DNA of 64,000 nt from the NCBI RefSeq assembly GCF_000971235.1, contig NZ_BBMB01000004.1, positions 22,554 through 86,553 of the forward strand, read 5' to 3'. The DNA is from Demequina subtropica (GTDB lineage: Bacteria > Actinomycetota > Actinomycetes > Actinomycetales > Demequinaceae). Position numbers and translations under genes: made by a program. The notes under the pieces were generated by a model. The model was not told the origin of the DNA. It saw nothing but the letters and a program-made list of their open reading frames with translations, and made no database searches. Each line of letters opens with the position of its first letter. Within the stretch, counting starts at the first letter, position 1. Of this stretch, positions 16,403 to 28,723 are shown one piece after another.

Positions 16403-18523
16403 ATGCCCCTTCATGTCGCCACCGTGCCCCGCCATGCCTCGGGGGCGGTGACATCCCGACGCGCGCGTGCGGCCACCGCGACCGGGATGCGCCCTGAGAT
16501 CCAGGGGCTCCGTGCGCTCGCGGTGAGCCTCGTGGTGCTGTACCACGTGTGGCCGGACAGGTTGACGGGCGGATACGTCGGCGTCGACGTCTTCTTCGTG
16601 ATCTCTGGCTATCTCATCACGGCCCATATCGCTCGGGAGGTCGCCAGGACGGGCCGGGTCCGGCTCGGGACCTTTTGGGCGAGGCGGGTGAGGCGGCTCC
16701 TGCCTGCATCGTTAACCGTACTGCTGGCGACCGCGGTCACGGTCCTCCTTGCGGTCCCGCAGGCCTACTGGAACCAGTTCATGCGCGAGATCGGCGCAGG
16801 CACGCTCTACGTCCAGAACTGGGCGCTCGCCTCCGCTTCGGTCGACTACCTCACGGCGGAGAACGTCGCCTCGCCTGTTCAGCACTTCTGGTCCCTGTCG
16901 GTCGAGGAGCAGTTCTATTTGGCGTGGCCGCTCCTCATCACGGCAGTGCTTGCGATCCCGCTCGGCCGTCGGCTCGGCGCGGCCTGGCGCATGCGGCTGC
17001 TGCTCGGGGCGATCGTGGTCTCGTCGCTGATCTGGGGCATCTTGCAGACCGCGAACGCGCCGTCCGTCGCGTACTTCTCCACGTTCGTCCGCGCGTGGGA
17101 GTTCGCGGCGGGCGGGCTGCTCGCCGTGGCCGGCGCTACCGCATGGCGCCACGAGGTTGCGCGGCGACTCGTGTCGTGGCTCGGGCTGGCGGCGATCGTG
17201 TGGAGCGCGTTCGTCTACACCTCGGCCACGCCGTTCCCCGGTGCCGCGGCGCTCGTGCCCGTGGTGGGGACCCTGGCGATCCTGGCCGCAGGCGACGCGC
17301 GGGGACCGGGCGGCACCCACGTGCTGTACGACCGGCGGAGCATCCAGTGGCTCGGCGACGTGTCGTACAGCGTCTACCTGTGGCACTGGCCGTTCGTCGT
17401 GCTGGTCCCGCTCATCCTGGGCCGGACCCTGGTGTGGCCCGAGAGAGTCGCGATGCTCGTGGTGGTGCTGGGGCTCGCGTGGTCGACCAAGAAGCTCATC
17501 GAAGACCCGTTCCGGAGCCCCGGCGCGGGCGTGCGTGCCCGCCTCCCGCGGACGTTCGGGACGGCGGCCCTCGGGATGCTGGTGGTCCTCGCGGTGGCCT
17601 GGACCGGCATGTGGACCGTCGAGCGGCAGACGACGATGCTCGAAGACTCGGCGCGCATCGCCGCGGGGGACTGCCGTGGCGCGGCCGCCGTCGCCCCCGA
17701 CGGGTCGTGCGCGCCTGTCGCGAACCTGCCGCTGTTCCCGCCGCCGGCCGTCGCGGCGGACGACTATCCCGTTGAGCTGTACGGCCGCGAGTGCCGCACC
17801 GGCATCACCGAGGTGCGCGTCAAGCCGTGCGAGTTCGGGGACCCGGAGGGCGCCGTCGATGTCGTGCTCGTGGGGGACTCCCACGCCGCACAGTGGTTCC
17901 CCGCGGTGGAGACCCTCGCGCGTGACCACGGCTGGCGCCTGACGGTCTACTTCAAGGCCACGTGCCCGTACGCGGCGACCGCGCAGGACTGGACGGGCGA
18001 CAGCCAGCGCGAGAGCTGCGCGCGCTGGAATATCGACACCGAGGCCACGCTCGCGACCGAGCCGCCGGACCTCGTCTTCACCTCGGCGCTCGCGACGCAC
18101 GAGTTCGGCGACGGCGTGCTCGCGCCGGAGGTCGCGATCGAGGGCTACGCGGAGTCCTGGCGACGGCTGACCGACGCGGGAGCGCACGTCATCGCGCTCG
18201 TCGACGACCCACACATGCCCCAGGATCAGCTCGACTGCGTGGCCCGCGCCGCGTCAGTCGACCCGGACGCAGCCGAGTGCGGGGTGCCGCGTCACCAGGC
18301 GCTCGGACGCGCCGACGTCCTCACCCCGGCGGCCGCGCACGTCGACGGCGCGGAGGCGGTCGACCTCAACGGGTTCCTCTGCGACGACTCCTGGTGCCCC
18401 GCGGTGGTCGGACGCACGCTGGCCTACCGAGACGCGCAGTCGCACCTCACGAGCACCTACGTGAGCACGCTGACGCCGTACCTCGCACGAGAGGTGCCGG
18501 AGCGGTTCCTTGCGGAGGGATGA
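16403..18523 (+). CDS. Acyltransferase-3 / SGNH-domain O-acyltransferase (OafA-like)
   Basis: 706 residues. About residues 29-420 form the acyltransferase-3 membrane domain, beginning RPEIQGLRALAVSLVVLYH, with GGYVGVDVFFVISGYLI and the SVEEQFYLAWPLL motif. The C-terminal extracytoplasmic SGNH domain carries VLVGDSHAAQWFPAV with nucleophile Ser493 and a DAQSH Asp/His motif near the end. Such proteins O-acetylate peptidoglycan, teichoic or surface polysaccharides. No convincing ribosome site precedes ATG 16403; an alternative GTG start lies at 16448. The next gene is a paralogue. Confidence 0.9.
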   Translation: MPLHVATVPRHASGAVTSRRARAATATGMRPEIQGLRALAVSLVVLYHVWPDRLTGGYVGVDVFFVISGYLITAHIAREVARTGRVRLGTFWARRVRRLLPASLTVLLATAVTVLLAVPQAYWNQFMREIGAGTLYVQNWALASASVDYLTAENVASPVQHFWSLSVEEQFYLAWPLLITAVLAIPLGRRLGAAWRMRLLLGAIVVSSLIWGILQTANAPSVAYFSTFVRAWEFAAGGLLAVAGATAWRHEVARRLVSWLGLAAIVWSAFVYTSATPFPGAAALVPVVGTLAILAAGDARGPGGTHVLYDRRSIQWLGDVSYSVYLWHWPFVVLVPLILGRTLVWPERVAMLVVVLGLAWSTKKLIEDPFRSPGAGVRARLPRTFGTAALGMLVVLAVAWTGMWTVERQTTMLEDSARIAAGDCRGAAAVAPDGSCAPVANLPLFPPPAVAADDYPVELYGRECRTGITEVRVKPCEFGDPEGAVDVVLVGDSHAAQWFPAVETLARDHGWRLTVYFKATCPYAATAQDWTGDSQRESCARWNIDTEATLATEPPDLVFTSALATHEFGDGVLAPEVAIEGYAESWRRLTDAGAHVIALVDDPHMPQDQLDCVARAASVDPDAAECGVPRHQALGRADVLTPAAAHVDGAEAVDLNGFLCDDSWCPAVVGRTLAYRDAQSHLTSTYVSTLTPYLAREVPERFLAEG

Positions 18524-18563
18524 CCCGGGTCCTGCGGCGCAGGGGCGCGCACGGCACGTCCCT

Positions 18564-18569
18564 CATAAT
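18564..18569 (+). promoter_or_regulatory. Promoter-like CATAAT before the second acyltransferase gene
   Basis: CATAAT followed by G, matching the CATAATG upstream of the first paralogue at a comparable distance from the start (70 versus 63 nt). No good -35 element was found. Confidence 0.3.
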
Positions 18570-18638
18570 GTTGATCAGCCTGCGCGGCTCGCCCCCAGCC
18601 ATCCCCGCCTCGATGAGCGGCGCACGAAGGAGACCCCA

Positions 18639-20750
18639 GTGACCGATGCCGCCGTGGATCGCGCGCGCGCCGACCAGGCGCGCGCCGCCGGAGCGGGCGC
18701 GACCCCGCGGTCCGGCGTGCGGCCGGAGATCCAGGGCCTGCGCGCGCTCGCGGTGACCCTGGTGGTCCTCTATCACCTGTGGCCGCACCGCCTCACGGGC
18801 GGCTACGTGGGCGTCGACGTGTTCTTCGTCATCTCGGGCTTCCTCATCACGTCGCACCTAGCGCGGGAGGTCACGCGATCGGGGACGGTCCGCCTGGGAC
18901 GCTTCTGGGCGCGCCGTATGCGCCGGCTGCTGCCCGCATCGCTGCTGGTGCTCGCCGCGAGCGCGGTGACGATCCTGATCGCCGTCCCCCAGCACTATTG
19001 GCGGACGTTCCTTCGCGAGATCGCCGCATCCGCGCTGTACATGCAGAACTGGGCGCTGGCCGCGGACTCGGTGGACTACCTGGCGGCGGACAACGCCGCC
19101 TCGCCCGCACGGCACTTCTGGTCCCTGTCCGTCGAGGAGCAGTTCTACTTCGTGTGGCCGCTGCTGATCCTCGTGGCGCTCGCGGTGCCGCTCGGTCGCC
19201 GCCTCAGCGCGGCGGCCCGCATGCGCGCGGCGCTCGCGCTCGTTCTTGTCGCATCGCTCGTGTGGAGCATCGTCCAGACCCCCACGGACCCCGACATCGC
19301 CTACTTCTCGACCTTCGTCCGCGCGTGGGAGTTCGCGGCGGGCGGGCTGCTGGGCCTGTTCGGGGCCATCGCGTGGCGACGACGCGGCTGGGCCCTGGCA
19401 GTCTCGTGGGCGGGCCTGGCACTCGTCCTGTTCTCTGCTGTAGCGTACGACGGCCTCACGCCTTTCCCCGGGTGGACTGCCGCGGTGCCGGTGCTCGGCA
19501 CCGTGCTGGTGATCGCGGCCGGCGACGTCCGCGGGGCGACGGGCACCTCGCGGCTCCTGTCCCTGCTCCCCGTGCAGTGGCTCGGCAACGTCTCGTACTC
19601 GGTCTACCTGTGGCACTGGCCGCTCATCGTGCTCGTGCCTATTATCGTCGGCCACGAGGTCGGCTGGCCTGCCAAGCTCGTCATGCTGGCGGCGATGCTG
19701 GGGCTTGCGCACCTCACGAAGGTGCTCGTCGAGGACCCCTTCCGTGGCGCCGACGTGAGCCGTAGCCGGGTCCTCGCGTCCACCTACGCCGCATCCGTCG
19801 CGGGCATGGCCGTCGTGGTCGGGATCGCGGCGGGGGGCATCGAGGTGATCGATCGTCAGGCGAGCCAGATCTCTGACGAGGCAGTCGTCCCCGACCACGC
19901 TGCCGACGTGTGCTTCGGCGCCGAGGCGATGGACCCCGAGCTCGACTGCACCACGGACCTGGGCGCCCCGCTCGTGCCGCCGCCCGCAGTCGCCGTGGAC
20001 GACACCTCGGAGATCTACGACGATGCGTGCCGCAGCGACGGTGCTGACTCGACCGTGCGCCCGTGCACGTTCGGCGACCCCGAGGGCGACGTCGACATCG
20101 TGCTCGTGGGAGACTCGCACGCCGCGCAGTGGTTCCCCGCGCTCAAGCCGCTCGCCGAGGATCATGGCTGGAACCTCAGCGTGATCTACAAGGGGTCATG
20201 CCCTTACAACGCGGCCGCGGAGGCGTGGACCGGGGACTCGCAGCGGGAGGCCTGCGCGGACTGGAACGTGAAGGTCGACGACTACCTGATCGCGCGGCAG
20301 CCGGACCTGGTCCTCACCTCGTCCGTGAGCACGTACAAGTTCGGCGGCGGGGACGACCTCGCGCCGGACATCGCGATCGACGGGTACGCGCGCAAGTTCC
20401 AGAAGCTCGTGGACGCCGGCCTCCGTGTCGACGCGATCGTGGACAATCCGCACGTGTGGGGGGAGACGCTCGACTGCGTCGCGACCAGCGACGCGGCCGC
20501 GGAGGAGTGCGTCACGCCGCGCCGGCGAGCGACGAACCGCAAGGACGTCCTCACTCCCGCCGCCGAGCGCGTCGCCGGCGTCGGGACGATCGACCTCACG
20601 CCGATGCTGTGCGGCGAGAAGCGCTGCCCGGCGGTCATCGGCTCGGTGGTCGTCTACCGCGACACCAGCTCGCACCTCACGCAGAGCTACGTGCGCACGC
20701 TCGCGCCCTACATGGAGCGGCTGCTCCCCGAGGACATCGTCGCGCGCTAG
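18639..20750 (+). CDS. Acyltransferase-3 / SGNH-domain O-acyltransferase (OafA-like), paralogue
   Basis: 703 residues from GTG 18639, preceded by GAAGGAGA at 5-6 nt. It has the same architecture as its neighbour: RPEIQGLRALAVTLVVLYH, GGYVGVDVFFVISGFLIT, SVEEQFYFVWPLL and a C-terminal SGNH domain with GDSHAAQWFPAL (Ser493). The two proteins align through almost their whole length and clearly arose by tandem duplication. The divergence lies mostly in the linker and SGNH domain, so they may modify different positions of one surface polymer. It converges on the menF fusion gene with 3 bp between stops. Confidence 0.9.
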   Translation: MTDAAVDRARADQARAAGAGATPRSGVRPEIQGLRALAVTLVVLYHLWPHRLTGGYVGVDVFFVISGFLITSHLAREVTRSGTVRLGRFWARRMRRLLPASLLVLAASAVTILIAVPQHYWRTFLREIAASALYMQNWALAADSVDYLAADNAASPARHFWSLSVEEQFYFVWPLLILVALAVPLGRRLSAAARMRAALALVLVASLVWSIVQTPTDPDIAYFSTFVRAWEFAAGGLLGLFGAIAWRRRGWALAVSWAGLALVLFSAVAYDGLTPFPGWTAAVPVLGTVLVIAAGDVRGATGTSRLLSLLPVQWLGNVSYSVYLWHWPLIVLVPIIVGHEVGWPAKLVMLAAMLGLAHLTKVLVEDPFRGADVSRSRVLASTYAASVAGMAVVVGIAAGGIEVIDRQASQISDEAVVPDHAADVCFGAEAMDPELDCTTDLGAPLVPPPAVAVDDTSEIYDDACRSDGADSTVRPCTFGDPEGDVDIVLVGDSHAAQWFPALKPLAEDHGWNLSVIYKGSCPYNAAAEAWTGDSQREACADWNVKVDDYLIARQPDLVLTSSVSTYKFGGGDDLAPDIAIDGYARKFQKLVDAGLRVDAIVDNPHVWGETLDCVATSDAAAEECVTPRRRATNRKDVLTPAAERVAGVGTIDLTPMLCGEKRCPAVIGSVVVYRDTSSHLTQSYVRTLAPYMERLLPEDIVAR

Positions 20751-20753
20751 GGG

Positions 20754-23003
<2,250 letters not shown>

Positions 23004-23009
23004 CCCGCC

Positions 23010-23015
23010 AGGGTA
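23010..23015 (-). promoter_or_regulatory. -10 box TACCCT of the menF fusion gene (leaderless type)
   Basis: TACCCT on the minus strand, 6 nt before the GTG start, identical in sequence and spacing to the menB box. Confidence 0.5.
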
Positions 23016-23062
23016 GAGCCGCACGGGCCGTGGACGATGCGCGGCCGGCACCTCGTGTCGCG

Positions 23063-24337
23063 TCACCGGGCCTCGCGGACGCCGACGCGCAGCAGGTAGT
23101 CGTTCACGAACCGTCCCTCGGGATCGAGCGACTCGAACAGCTCGCGCGCGTCCGCGACCCGGGGGTGCACGCGCGCGATCGCCGCCGCGTCGAACGCGTG
23201 CCACTTGCCCCAGTGGGGCCGCGCATCGAAGGGCGCCAGCGCGCGCTCGATCTCGGGAAGCAGCGCGCGCACCTCCTCGGGGGAGCGTGCCCACGTGAAG
23301 TGGATCGCCAACGTGTCGCGGCCGTAGGCGCCCGACAGCCACAGGTCGTCGGCCGCGACCGCTCGCAGCTCCGAGACCATCAGGTGAGGGGTGATGAGGT
23401 CGCCGAGCTCGCGCACCGCCGCGAGCGCCTCGCCTGCGACCTCCATCGGTACGAAGTACTCGGTCTGGATCTCCCTGCCGTTGGACGGCACGTGCGTGAG
23501 GCGGAAGTGCGGCAGGCGCTCGTTCCACGGGCCCGGCCGGCCGCCCTGCGGCGTGAGCGCGTCGGGGTCGCCGTCGACCAGCCTCGCGTCGGACTCGGGG
23601 CTGCGCGTCGCGCCGTGCCACTCGTCGGGAGGCGCCACGTCGAGGCCGATCCCGCTCTTGCGCCAGATCTGCTGGACGGTCGGCTCGGTCCACGTGGTGA
23701 AGATCGAGACCGAGTACGCGTCCGCGAGGATCGCGGGCGTCTCGTCGAGCAGGTGCTCCCACGGCATGCCGGTGTAGACGTCCTGGCGGATGTCGTAGGT
23801 CGGCTGGATGGCGAGCGTGACCTCGGTGATGATCCCGTACGCGCCGAGCCCGACCGCGAGGCCCTCGAAGCCCGGCTGGCCCGCGCGCGCGGTGTGCTCG
23901 TTCCCGTCGGCGCCCACGTACTCGATGCGGCACAGGGCGGTCGACTGGCAGCCGTTGCGGGCGCCCGACCCGTGCGTGCCGGTCGCGGTGGCGCCGGCGA
24001 CCGAGATGTGGGGGAGCGAACCCGTGTTGTGGAGCGCCCATCCGCGCTGCTGCAGCCACCGTCCCAGCACGCCGTAGCGCATCCCCGCGGGCGCGTTGAC
24101 GGTGGGCCACGCCGGGCTCGTGAGGTCGATGAGCGGGGCGGCGTCGATCCCGGTGACGGTGATGAGGGTGCCGTCCGTGTCCGCGATGTCGTTGAAGCTG
24201 TGCCGCGTGCCCAGCGCCTTGATGCGACCAGGGGCGGTCCTGACGGCGCGCACCACGTCGTCGACGGAGGTGGCCTCGACCAGCCGCTCCGCCGTGAATG
24301 CATGAGTGCCCGCCCAGGTGACGCCCGCGTCGCTCAT
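23063..24337 (-). CDS. FAD-linked alditol-oxidase-like protein (ALO family)
   Basis: 424 residues from ATG 24337. The N-terminal FAD-binding (VAO/PCMH) domain contains [10 protein letters not shown] with His46, the position used for covalent FAD attachment in Streptomyces alditol oxidase, and [18 protein letters not shown]. The C-terminal D-arabinono-1,4-lactone oxidase domain has [10 protein letters not shown] and ends [11 protein letters not shown]. Relatives oxidise polyols such as xylitol or sorbitol with oxygen. The substrate is not determined by sequence, and L-gulonolactone-type activity is an alternative. TACGGT lies 6 nt before the start. Confidence 0.88.
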   Translation of the reverse strand: MSDAGVTWAGTHAFTAERLVEATSVDDVVRAVRTAPGRIKALGTRHSFNDIADTDGTLITVTGIDAAPLIDLTSPAWPTVNAPAGMRYGVLGRWLQQRGWALHNTGSLPHISVAGATATGTHGSGARNGCQSTALCRIEYVGADGNEHTARAGQPGFEGLAVGLGAYGIITEVTLAIQPTYDIRQDVYTGMPWEHLLDETPAILADAYSVSIFTTWTEPTVQQIWRKSGIGLDVAPPDEWHGATRSPESDARLVDGDPDALTPQGGRPGPWNERLPHFRLTHVPSNGREIQTEYFVPMEVAGEALAAVRELGDLITPHLMVSELRAVAADDLWLSGAYGRDTLAIHFTWARSPEEVRALLPEIERALAPFDARPHWGKWHAFDAAAIARVHPRVADARELFESLDPEGRFVNDYLLRVGVREAR

Positions 24338-24343
24338 ACGCTC

Positions 24344-24349
24344 ACCGTA
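24344..24349 (-). promoter_or_regulatory. -10 box TACGGT of the alditol-oxidase-like gene (leaderless type)
   Basis: TACGGT on the minus strand, 6 nt before the ATG. Confidence 0.4.
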
Positions 24350-24393
24350 CCCACCAGGGGGGACGATCCGCGGGGAGGCGCGCGCCGCTGGTG

Positions 24394-27300
24394 TCAGCCT
24401 GGGATCGGCACGCGCACGCCGACGAAGGCGCCGTCGACAAGCAGGGCCCCCTCGCCGGGCGTCCCGCGACCCACGAGCGCCTTCGGTACCGACACCCCGA
24501 GCGACTGCGTGCCGATCAGGCTCGAGGTCGGCTGGAGCAGGAGCCCCCGTGCGGCCTTCTTCGCCTCGGCGATCGGGCCGCCGAAGGCAGTGGCCACGGA
24601 GCCGGGCCGCGCCGCGATGGCGTAGGTCCGGTTGGCCTTGTCCATCATGAGCGCGCCCTCGAGCGGGCTGTCCTTGATCGCATCGGCATCGTCGATGAGC
24701 ACCACCAGGTGGCCGACGGGAGGTGTGCCGAGCCCCACGGCGTCGAGTTGCGGGTCCGAGACGAGCGGGACACCTGCGCTGGTCGCGGCTCGGTGCAGCG
24801 GCGTGTCGGGCCGGGCCACCGCGAGCGCCTGCGTGCCGGACGCCGCGAGCTGCAGGCACAGCGCCGCGAGCGCCGTCGAGCGGCCCGTGCCTCGCTCCCC
24901 CACGACCATGAGGTGCTCGCCGGGTCCCAGGCCGATGGTGAACCGCGAGAGCTCGTCGCCGCCGATGGCGAGGGCCGGAGCGCCGTCGGTGCATCCGGGC
25001 GCGGCAGGAAGCGCGGCCGTGTCCGCAAGGGTGATGCGCGCCGGAAGGGTGTCGACCCGCATGGGTCGCTGGGCCGGGCGCTCCGCCCAGTGCTCGGCGA
25101 CCTCCGCGACGATGGCCTGGACCTGGCGGTGCTGCGCCTCGCCGGAGACGTCGCGGCTGGGCACCACCACCTGCATCTCGCGGCCGTCGGGACCATGCAG
25201 CGCACGGCCGGGCGGCAGGCTCGCGGGCAGCTCGCGGATCATCACCCCCGCGGAACGGTAGTCCGCGATGTCGCGGAGGGGGAGCACGTACATCGTGGTG
25301 ATCGCGCCCGCGACGCGGTCCGCGGGAAGGGTGCGGTCGCCTGTCATGAGCAGCGCCATGCCCGCGGCCGGACCCTCGCGGACGATGCGCATCATGCGGT
25401 CGCGCATCGCCGTCATCTCGTCCGGGGACATGGTCGCGGAGGCGCGCTCCCAGCCGTCGACCACCACGGCGATGGTCGGCGGGCGGTCCTCGGGGCTCGT
25501 GGCGCGGGCGCGCTGCTCGCCGATCGAGCCGACGCCGGCTGCCGACAGCAGCGCCTGTCGCCGCGTGAGCTCGTGGAGCAGCCGGTCCAGGAGCCGCGCG
25601 ACGCGGGGAGAGTCGAGTCCGGCGACCATGGCGCCCGTGTGAGGCGCGTCCGCGAAGGGCAGGAGCGCGCCGTTGCCGTAGTCGATGCCGTAGAGGTGGA
25701 GGTCGGCCGGGGAGAAGCGCTGGATCAGCTGCAGCACCAGCGAGCGCAGCATGGTGGTGCGGCCGGACCGCGCGCCGCCCGAGATGAGCAGGTGGGAGTC
25801 GTCCGTGACGTGCCACAGGCGCGGCGCCTGGCGCTGCTCCTCGGGGAGGTCCTCGAGCCCGACGATCACCGATCCTGCCGGCAGGCGCATTCCCACGAAG
25901 TGGTCGACGGTCAGGACCTGCGGCAACGGCGTGAGCCAGGGTGAGGCGCCCCGCGGGATCCCCGCGACGTCCGCGGCTGCGAGGACCACGTCCACGAGCG
26001 CGCGCAGGTCGGTGTCGTCATGGTCGACCTCGTGCTGCGCGATGAGCGTCGGCGGGAACTGCGGGCGGTAGGCGACCACGTCCCAGTCGATCGACGCGGC
26101 CTGCGCGGGCTGCCGGCGCTGAGCGACGGCTCCGGGCCGCACCCCCGCGACACGGGCCGCCTGGAACGCGGCGGGGCTCTGGTTCGAGCCCGCCTTGAGG
26201 AAGCCTCGTCCGGGCGTCGACGTGCTGATGAGAGCGGCCTCTCCCGAGCCGAGGACGTCGGAGGAGTCCGCCTGGTCGGTCACGCGGAGCGCGACGCGCA
26301 GGTTGATGTTCGACTGCATCTCGGGCGTGACCGCGCCGGCGGGGCGCTGGGTCGCGAGCACCAGATGCACGCCGAGCGAGCGGCCTACGCGCGCGATCCG
26401 CACCAGGCCGTTGATGAAGTCGGGCAGCTCGGTCTTGAGCTCCGCGAACTCGTCGATGACGAGCACGAGCCGCGCGAGGCCCGCGGCAGCCGCGGCCTCC
26501 GGGTCCTTCGCCCATGCGGTGTCCGCGTCCTTGGCGCGCAGCTCGTCCTTGAGGACGCGTTCGCGCCGCTTGAGCTCGGCCTCGAGGGAGGCGAGGGCGC
26601 GCTCGGTCTCGCGCGCGTCGAGGTTGGTCACCATGCCGACCGTGTGGGGGAGGCGCTCGCAGTCCGCGAAGGCCGAGCCGCCCTTGTAGTCGACCAGCAC
26701 GAACGTGAGGGCGTCGGGGCGGTTCGCCATGGCGAGCGCGATGATGAGCGTCTGGAGGAACTCGGACTTGCCCGAGCCGGTGGTGCCCGCGACGAGCGCG
26801 TGGGGTCCGGCGGTCGCGAGGTCCACCGCGACCTCTCCCTCGGCGTCCGCGCCGACTACCACATAGGTCTGCCGCGGGGTCCGTGCCCAACGATCGAGGA
26901 TCGGGGTCGGGTCCTCGAGGTCGACGTCCATGAGGTCCACGTAGCGGACGCTGCGCGGCATCACGCCGTCGTCGCCGAGTCCGCTGATATGGCGGTAGCC
27001 GCACATCGCGCGCGCGATCGTCTCGGCGTGCCCGAGCGAGGCGCCGTCGAGCAGCACGCGCGCATGGAACTCGCCGCGGGCCTGCAGGCGCGCCATCGCC
27101 GGGTCCGTGGGATCGATCTCGAGGACGGTCGCCACCTCCTCGGGCAGCCGCGTGACGTCGTCGTCGAGCGCGATCACGAAGATGCCGTGACGGTGGCCGT
27201 GCTTGAGCAGGTCGACCATGCCGGGCAGCATGCGGTACCGGCGCGCGCCGTCGACCAGGACGATGATGTGAGATCCGGCGTCGATGCCCTGCGCGTGCGC

Positions 27301-28692
27301 GAGGCGACGTGTCTGGAGCGTCGCGGCGAGCTCACGCAGGCGTTCGCGCCGCGAGTCCTCGGTGTTGCCCACCGTCGCGCCCACCCGCGCATCGTCCTGC
27401 GCGTGGGGCAGCCACGCGACCCAGCCCCACTGGTCGCGGTCCTCGCTGTCGCAGATCGTGACGATCTGGCAGTCGCGGGGCGACCGCATGGTCGCGAGCG
27501 ACAGCAACGCCGCACGGGCGGTGAGCCGCGTCGCATGAGGGGTGCCCGCGATACCGAGCGGGCCGGCCGTCGCGTCCACCGCGACGGGCTCCGGCGAGAC
27601 GCCCGCGCTGCGCGGCTGCTCGCGGAAACGCTGGCTGCCGCCCTCGAACCGCACGCGGAGGTCGCGCTGCGCGACGCCGATGCGGATACGCAGCGCGTCC
27701 GCATCGTCGTAGCGGCGCTCCCACAGGCGCGCGGTCGGCAGGCACGCGGTGTCCCGCACCACCACCTGGTCGGGGTGGTCGTACCAGCCTTGGAGGCGCT
27801 GCTCGCGGACGAGCGTGTCGATGCGGCTCTCCGTCGCGCGCACCTCGTCGCGCCATGTGGCCTCGGTGCGTTCGCCACGCTTGCGCGCGAGGCGGCGGTT
27901 GGTGAGGAAGGAGCCGACCACCATGATCGGAGAGGCGGCCGCCATGAGCAGCATCACCGCCCTCCCGAAGATCACCGCCATGGTGATGCCGAGCACCACC
28001 GGCACGATCGCGGAGAGCCACGGCAACGGGCTCTGCTCCTGCTCCTCGGGGCGTTCGCCCGGAAGCGTGACCACGGGCTCCTCGCCGCGCGGCACGATGC
28101 GCGACGGGCGGTTGAAGCCGCGTGTCCCCGGCTCGTCGTCGGTGAGGTCCGCGTCCGAGGCGGGCGCGACGCCGAGTCGGACGATGTGGGATCCCAGCTG
28201 AATCACATCGGCGGGCACCACGGTTGTGGGCTCGTGCGTGACGGTGCCGTTAACCACGATCGAGGCGCCGGTCTCCGGGGCGACCTCGAGGGTCAGCGGG
28301 CCGCCCGCGCCGTCGCCGAGGCGAAGCGTGAGCCGCGCATGGACGGGCTCGAGGTACGGGTCCTCGAGCATGAGGTCGGCCCCGGTGCCCCGGCCCACCG
28401 TGACAGCCGCGTCGCGCGCGAGCGGCGCGGTGTGGCCCGCGAGCGGCCCGCCGATGATCTCGAGGCGGGGCGTGCCCGGCACCTCGCGCACGACGGCGCG
28501 CGTGAGGTCGGTGCCCGACGCGAGGGCCACGCTCGCGAGCGTGGCCCTCGCGTCCGTCCCCGGGGCGACGGCAGCGGAACTGAGCCCGAGGGTCGCCGCG
28601 AGGTCCTCGACCGTGGTGCCCTCGTCGACGGCCACGAGCCAGTCCTCACGCGTGCCCTCGGTGCTCGGGGTGGTCAGTCGCAGCCGTGTCAA
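24394..28692 (-). CDS. Type VII secretion FtsK/SpoIIIE ATPase with FHA domain (EssC/EccC-like)
   Basis: 1432 residues from TTG 28692, which follows GAGGAAC at about 3-4 nt. Residues 1-70 form a small N-terminal domain, 76-175 an FHA domain (VTVGRGTGADLML, EPVHARL), and 225-264 two membrane helices. Three FtsK-like ATPase units follow. The first has Walker A GTTGSGKSEFL (Lys642) and Walker B LVLVIDEFAEL. In the second, GARSGRTTM has Arg978 where Lys is expected; in the third, GERGTGRSTAL has Arg1271. The FHA-first layout is that of Firmicutes EssC rather than mycobacterial EccC. It should power export of the WXG100 and effector proteins encoded from 32601. It is downstream of, and probably co-transcribed with, the gene at 28724-29779. 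Confidence 0.92.
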   Translation of the reverse strand: MTRLRLTTPSTEGTREDWLVAVDEGTTVEDLAATLGLSSAAVAPGTDARATLASVALASGTDLTRAVVREVPGTPRLEIIGGPLAGHTAPLARDAAVTVGRGTGADLMLEDPYLEPVHARLTLRLGDGAGGPLTLEVAPETGASIVVNGTVTHEPTTVVPADVIQLGSHIVRLGVAPASDADLTDDEPGTRGFNRPSRIVPRGEEPVVTLPGERPEEQEQSPLPWLSAIVPVVLGITMAVIFGRAVMLLMAAASPIMVVGSFLTNRRLARKRGERTEATWRDEVRATESRIDTLVREQRLQGWYDHPDQVVVRDTACLPTARLWERRYDDADALRIRIGVAQRDLRVRFEGGSQRFREQPRSAGVSPEPVAVDATAGPLGIAGTPHATRLTARAALLSLATMRSPRDCQIVTICDSEDRDQWGWVAWLPHAQDDARVGATVGNTEDSRRERLRELAATLQTRRLAHAQGIDAGSHIIVLVDGARRYRMLPGMVDLLKHGHRHGIFVIALDDDVTRLPEEVATVLEIDPTDPAMARLQARGEFHARVLLDGASLGHAETIARAMCGYRHISGLGDDGVMPRSVRYVDLMDVDLEDPTPILDRWARTPRQTYVVVGADAEGEVAVDLATAGPHALVAGTTGSGKSEFLQTLIIALAMANRPDALTFVLVDYKGGSAFADCERLPHTVGMVTNLDARETERALASLEAELKRRERVLKDELRAKDADTAWAKDPEAAAAAGLARLVLVIDEFAELKTELPDFINGLVRIARVGRSLGVHLVLATQRPAGAVTPEMQSNINLRVALRVTDQADSSDVLGSGEAALISTSTPGRGFLKAGSNQSPAAFQAARVAGVRPGAVAQRRQPAQAASIDWDVVAYRPQFPPTLIAQHEVDHDDTDLRALVDVVLAAADVAGIPRGASPWLTPLPQVLTVDHFVGMRLPAGSVIVGLEDLPEEQRQAPRLWHVTDDSHLLISGGARSGRTTMLRSLVLQLIQRFSPADLHLYGIDYGNGALLPFADAPHTGAMVAGLDSPRVARLLDRLLHELTRRQALLSAAGVGSIGEQRARATSPEDRPPTIAVVVDGWERASATMSPDEMTAMRDRMMRIVREGPAAGMALLMTGDRTLPADRVAGAITTMYVLPLRDIADYRSAGVMIRELPASLPPGRALHGPDGREMQVVVPSRDVSGEAQHRQVQAIVAEVAEHWAERPAQRPMRVDTLPARITLADTAALPAAPGCTDGAPALAIGGDELSRFTIGLGPGEHLMVVGERGTGRSTALAALCLQLAASGTQALAVARPDTPLHRAATSAGVPLVSDPQLDAVGLGTPPVGHLVVLIDDADAIKDSPLEGALMMDKANRTYAIAARPGSVATAFGGPIAEAKKAARGLLLQPTSSLIGTQSLGVSVPKALVGRGTPGEGALLVDGAFVGVRVPIPG

Positions 28693-28723
28693 GGTTCCTC
28701 GCTTGCGTCGATGCTGGTCGGTG

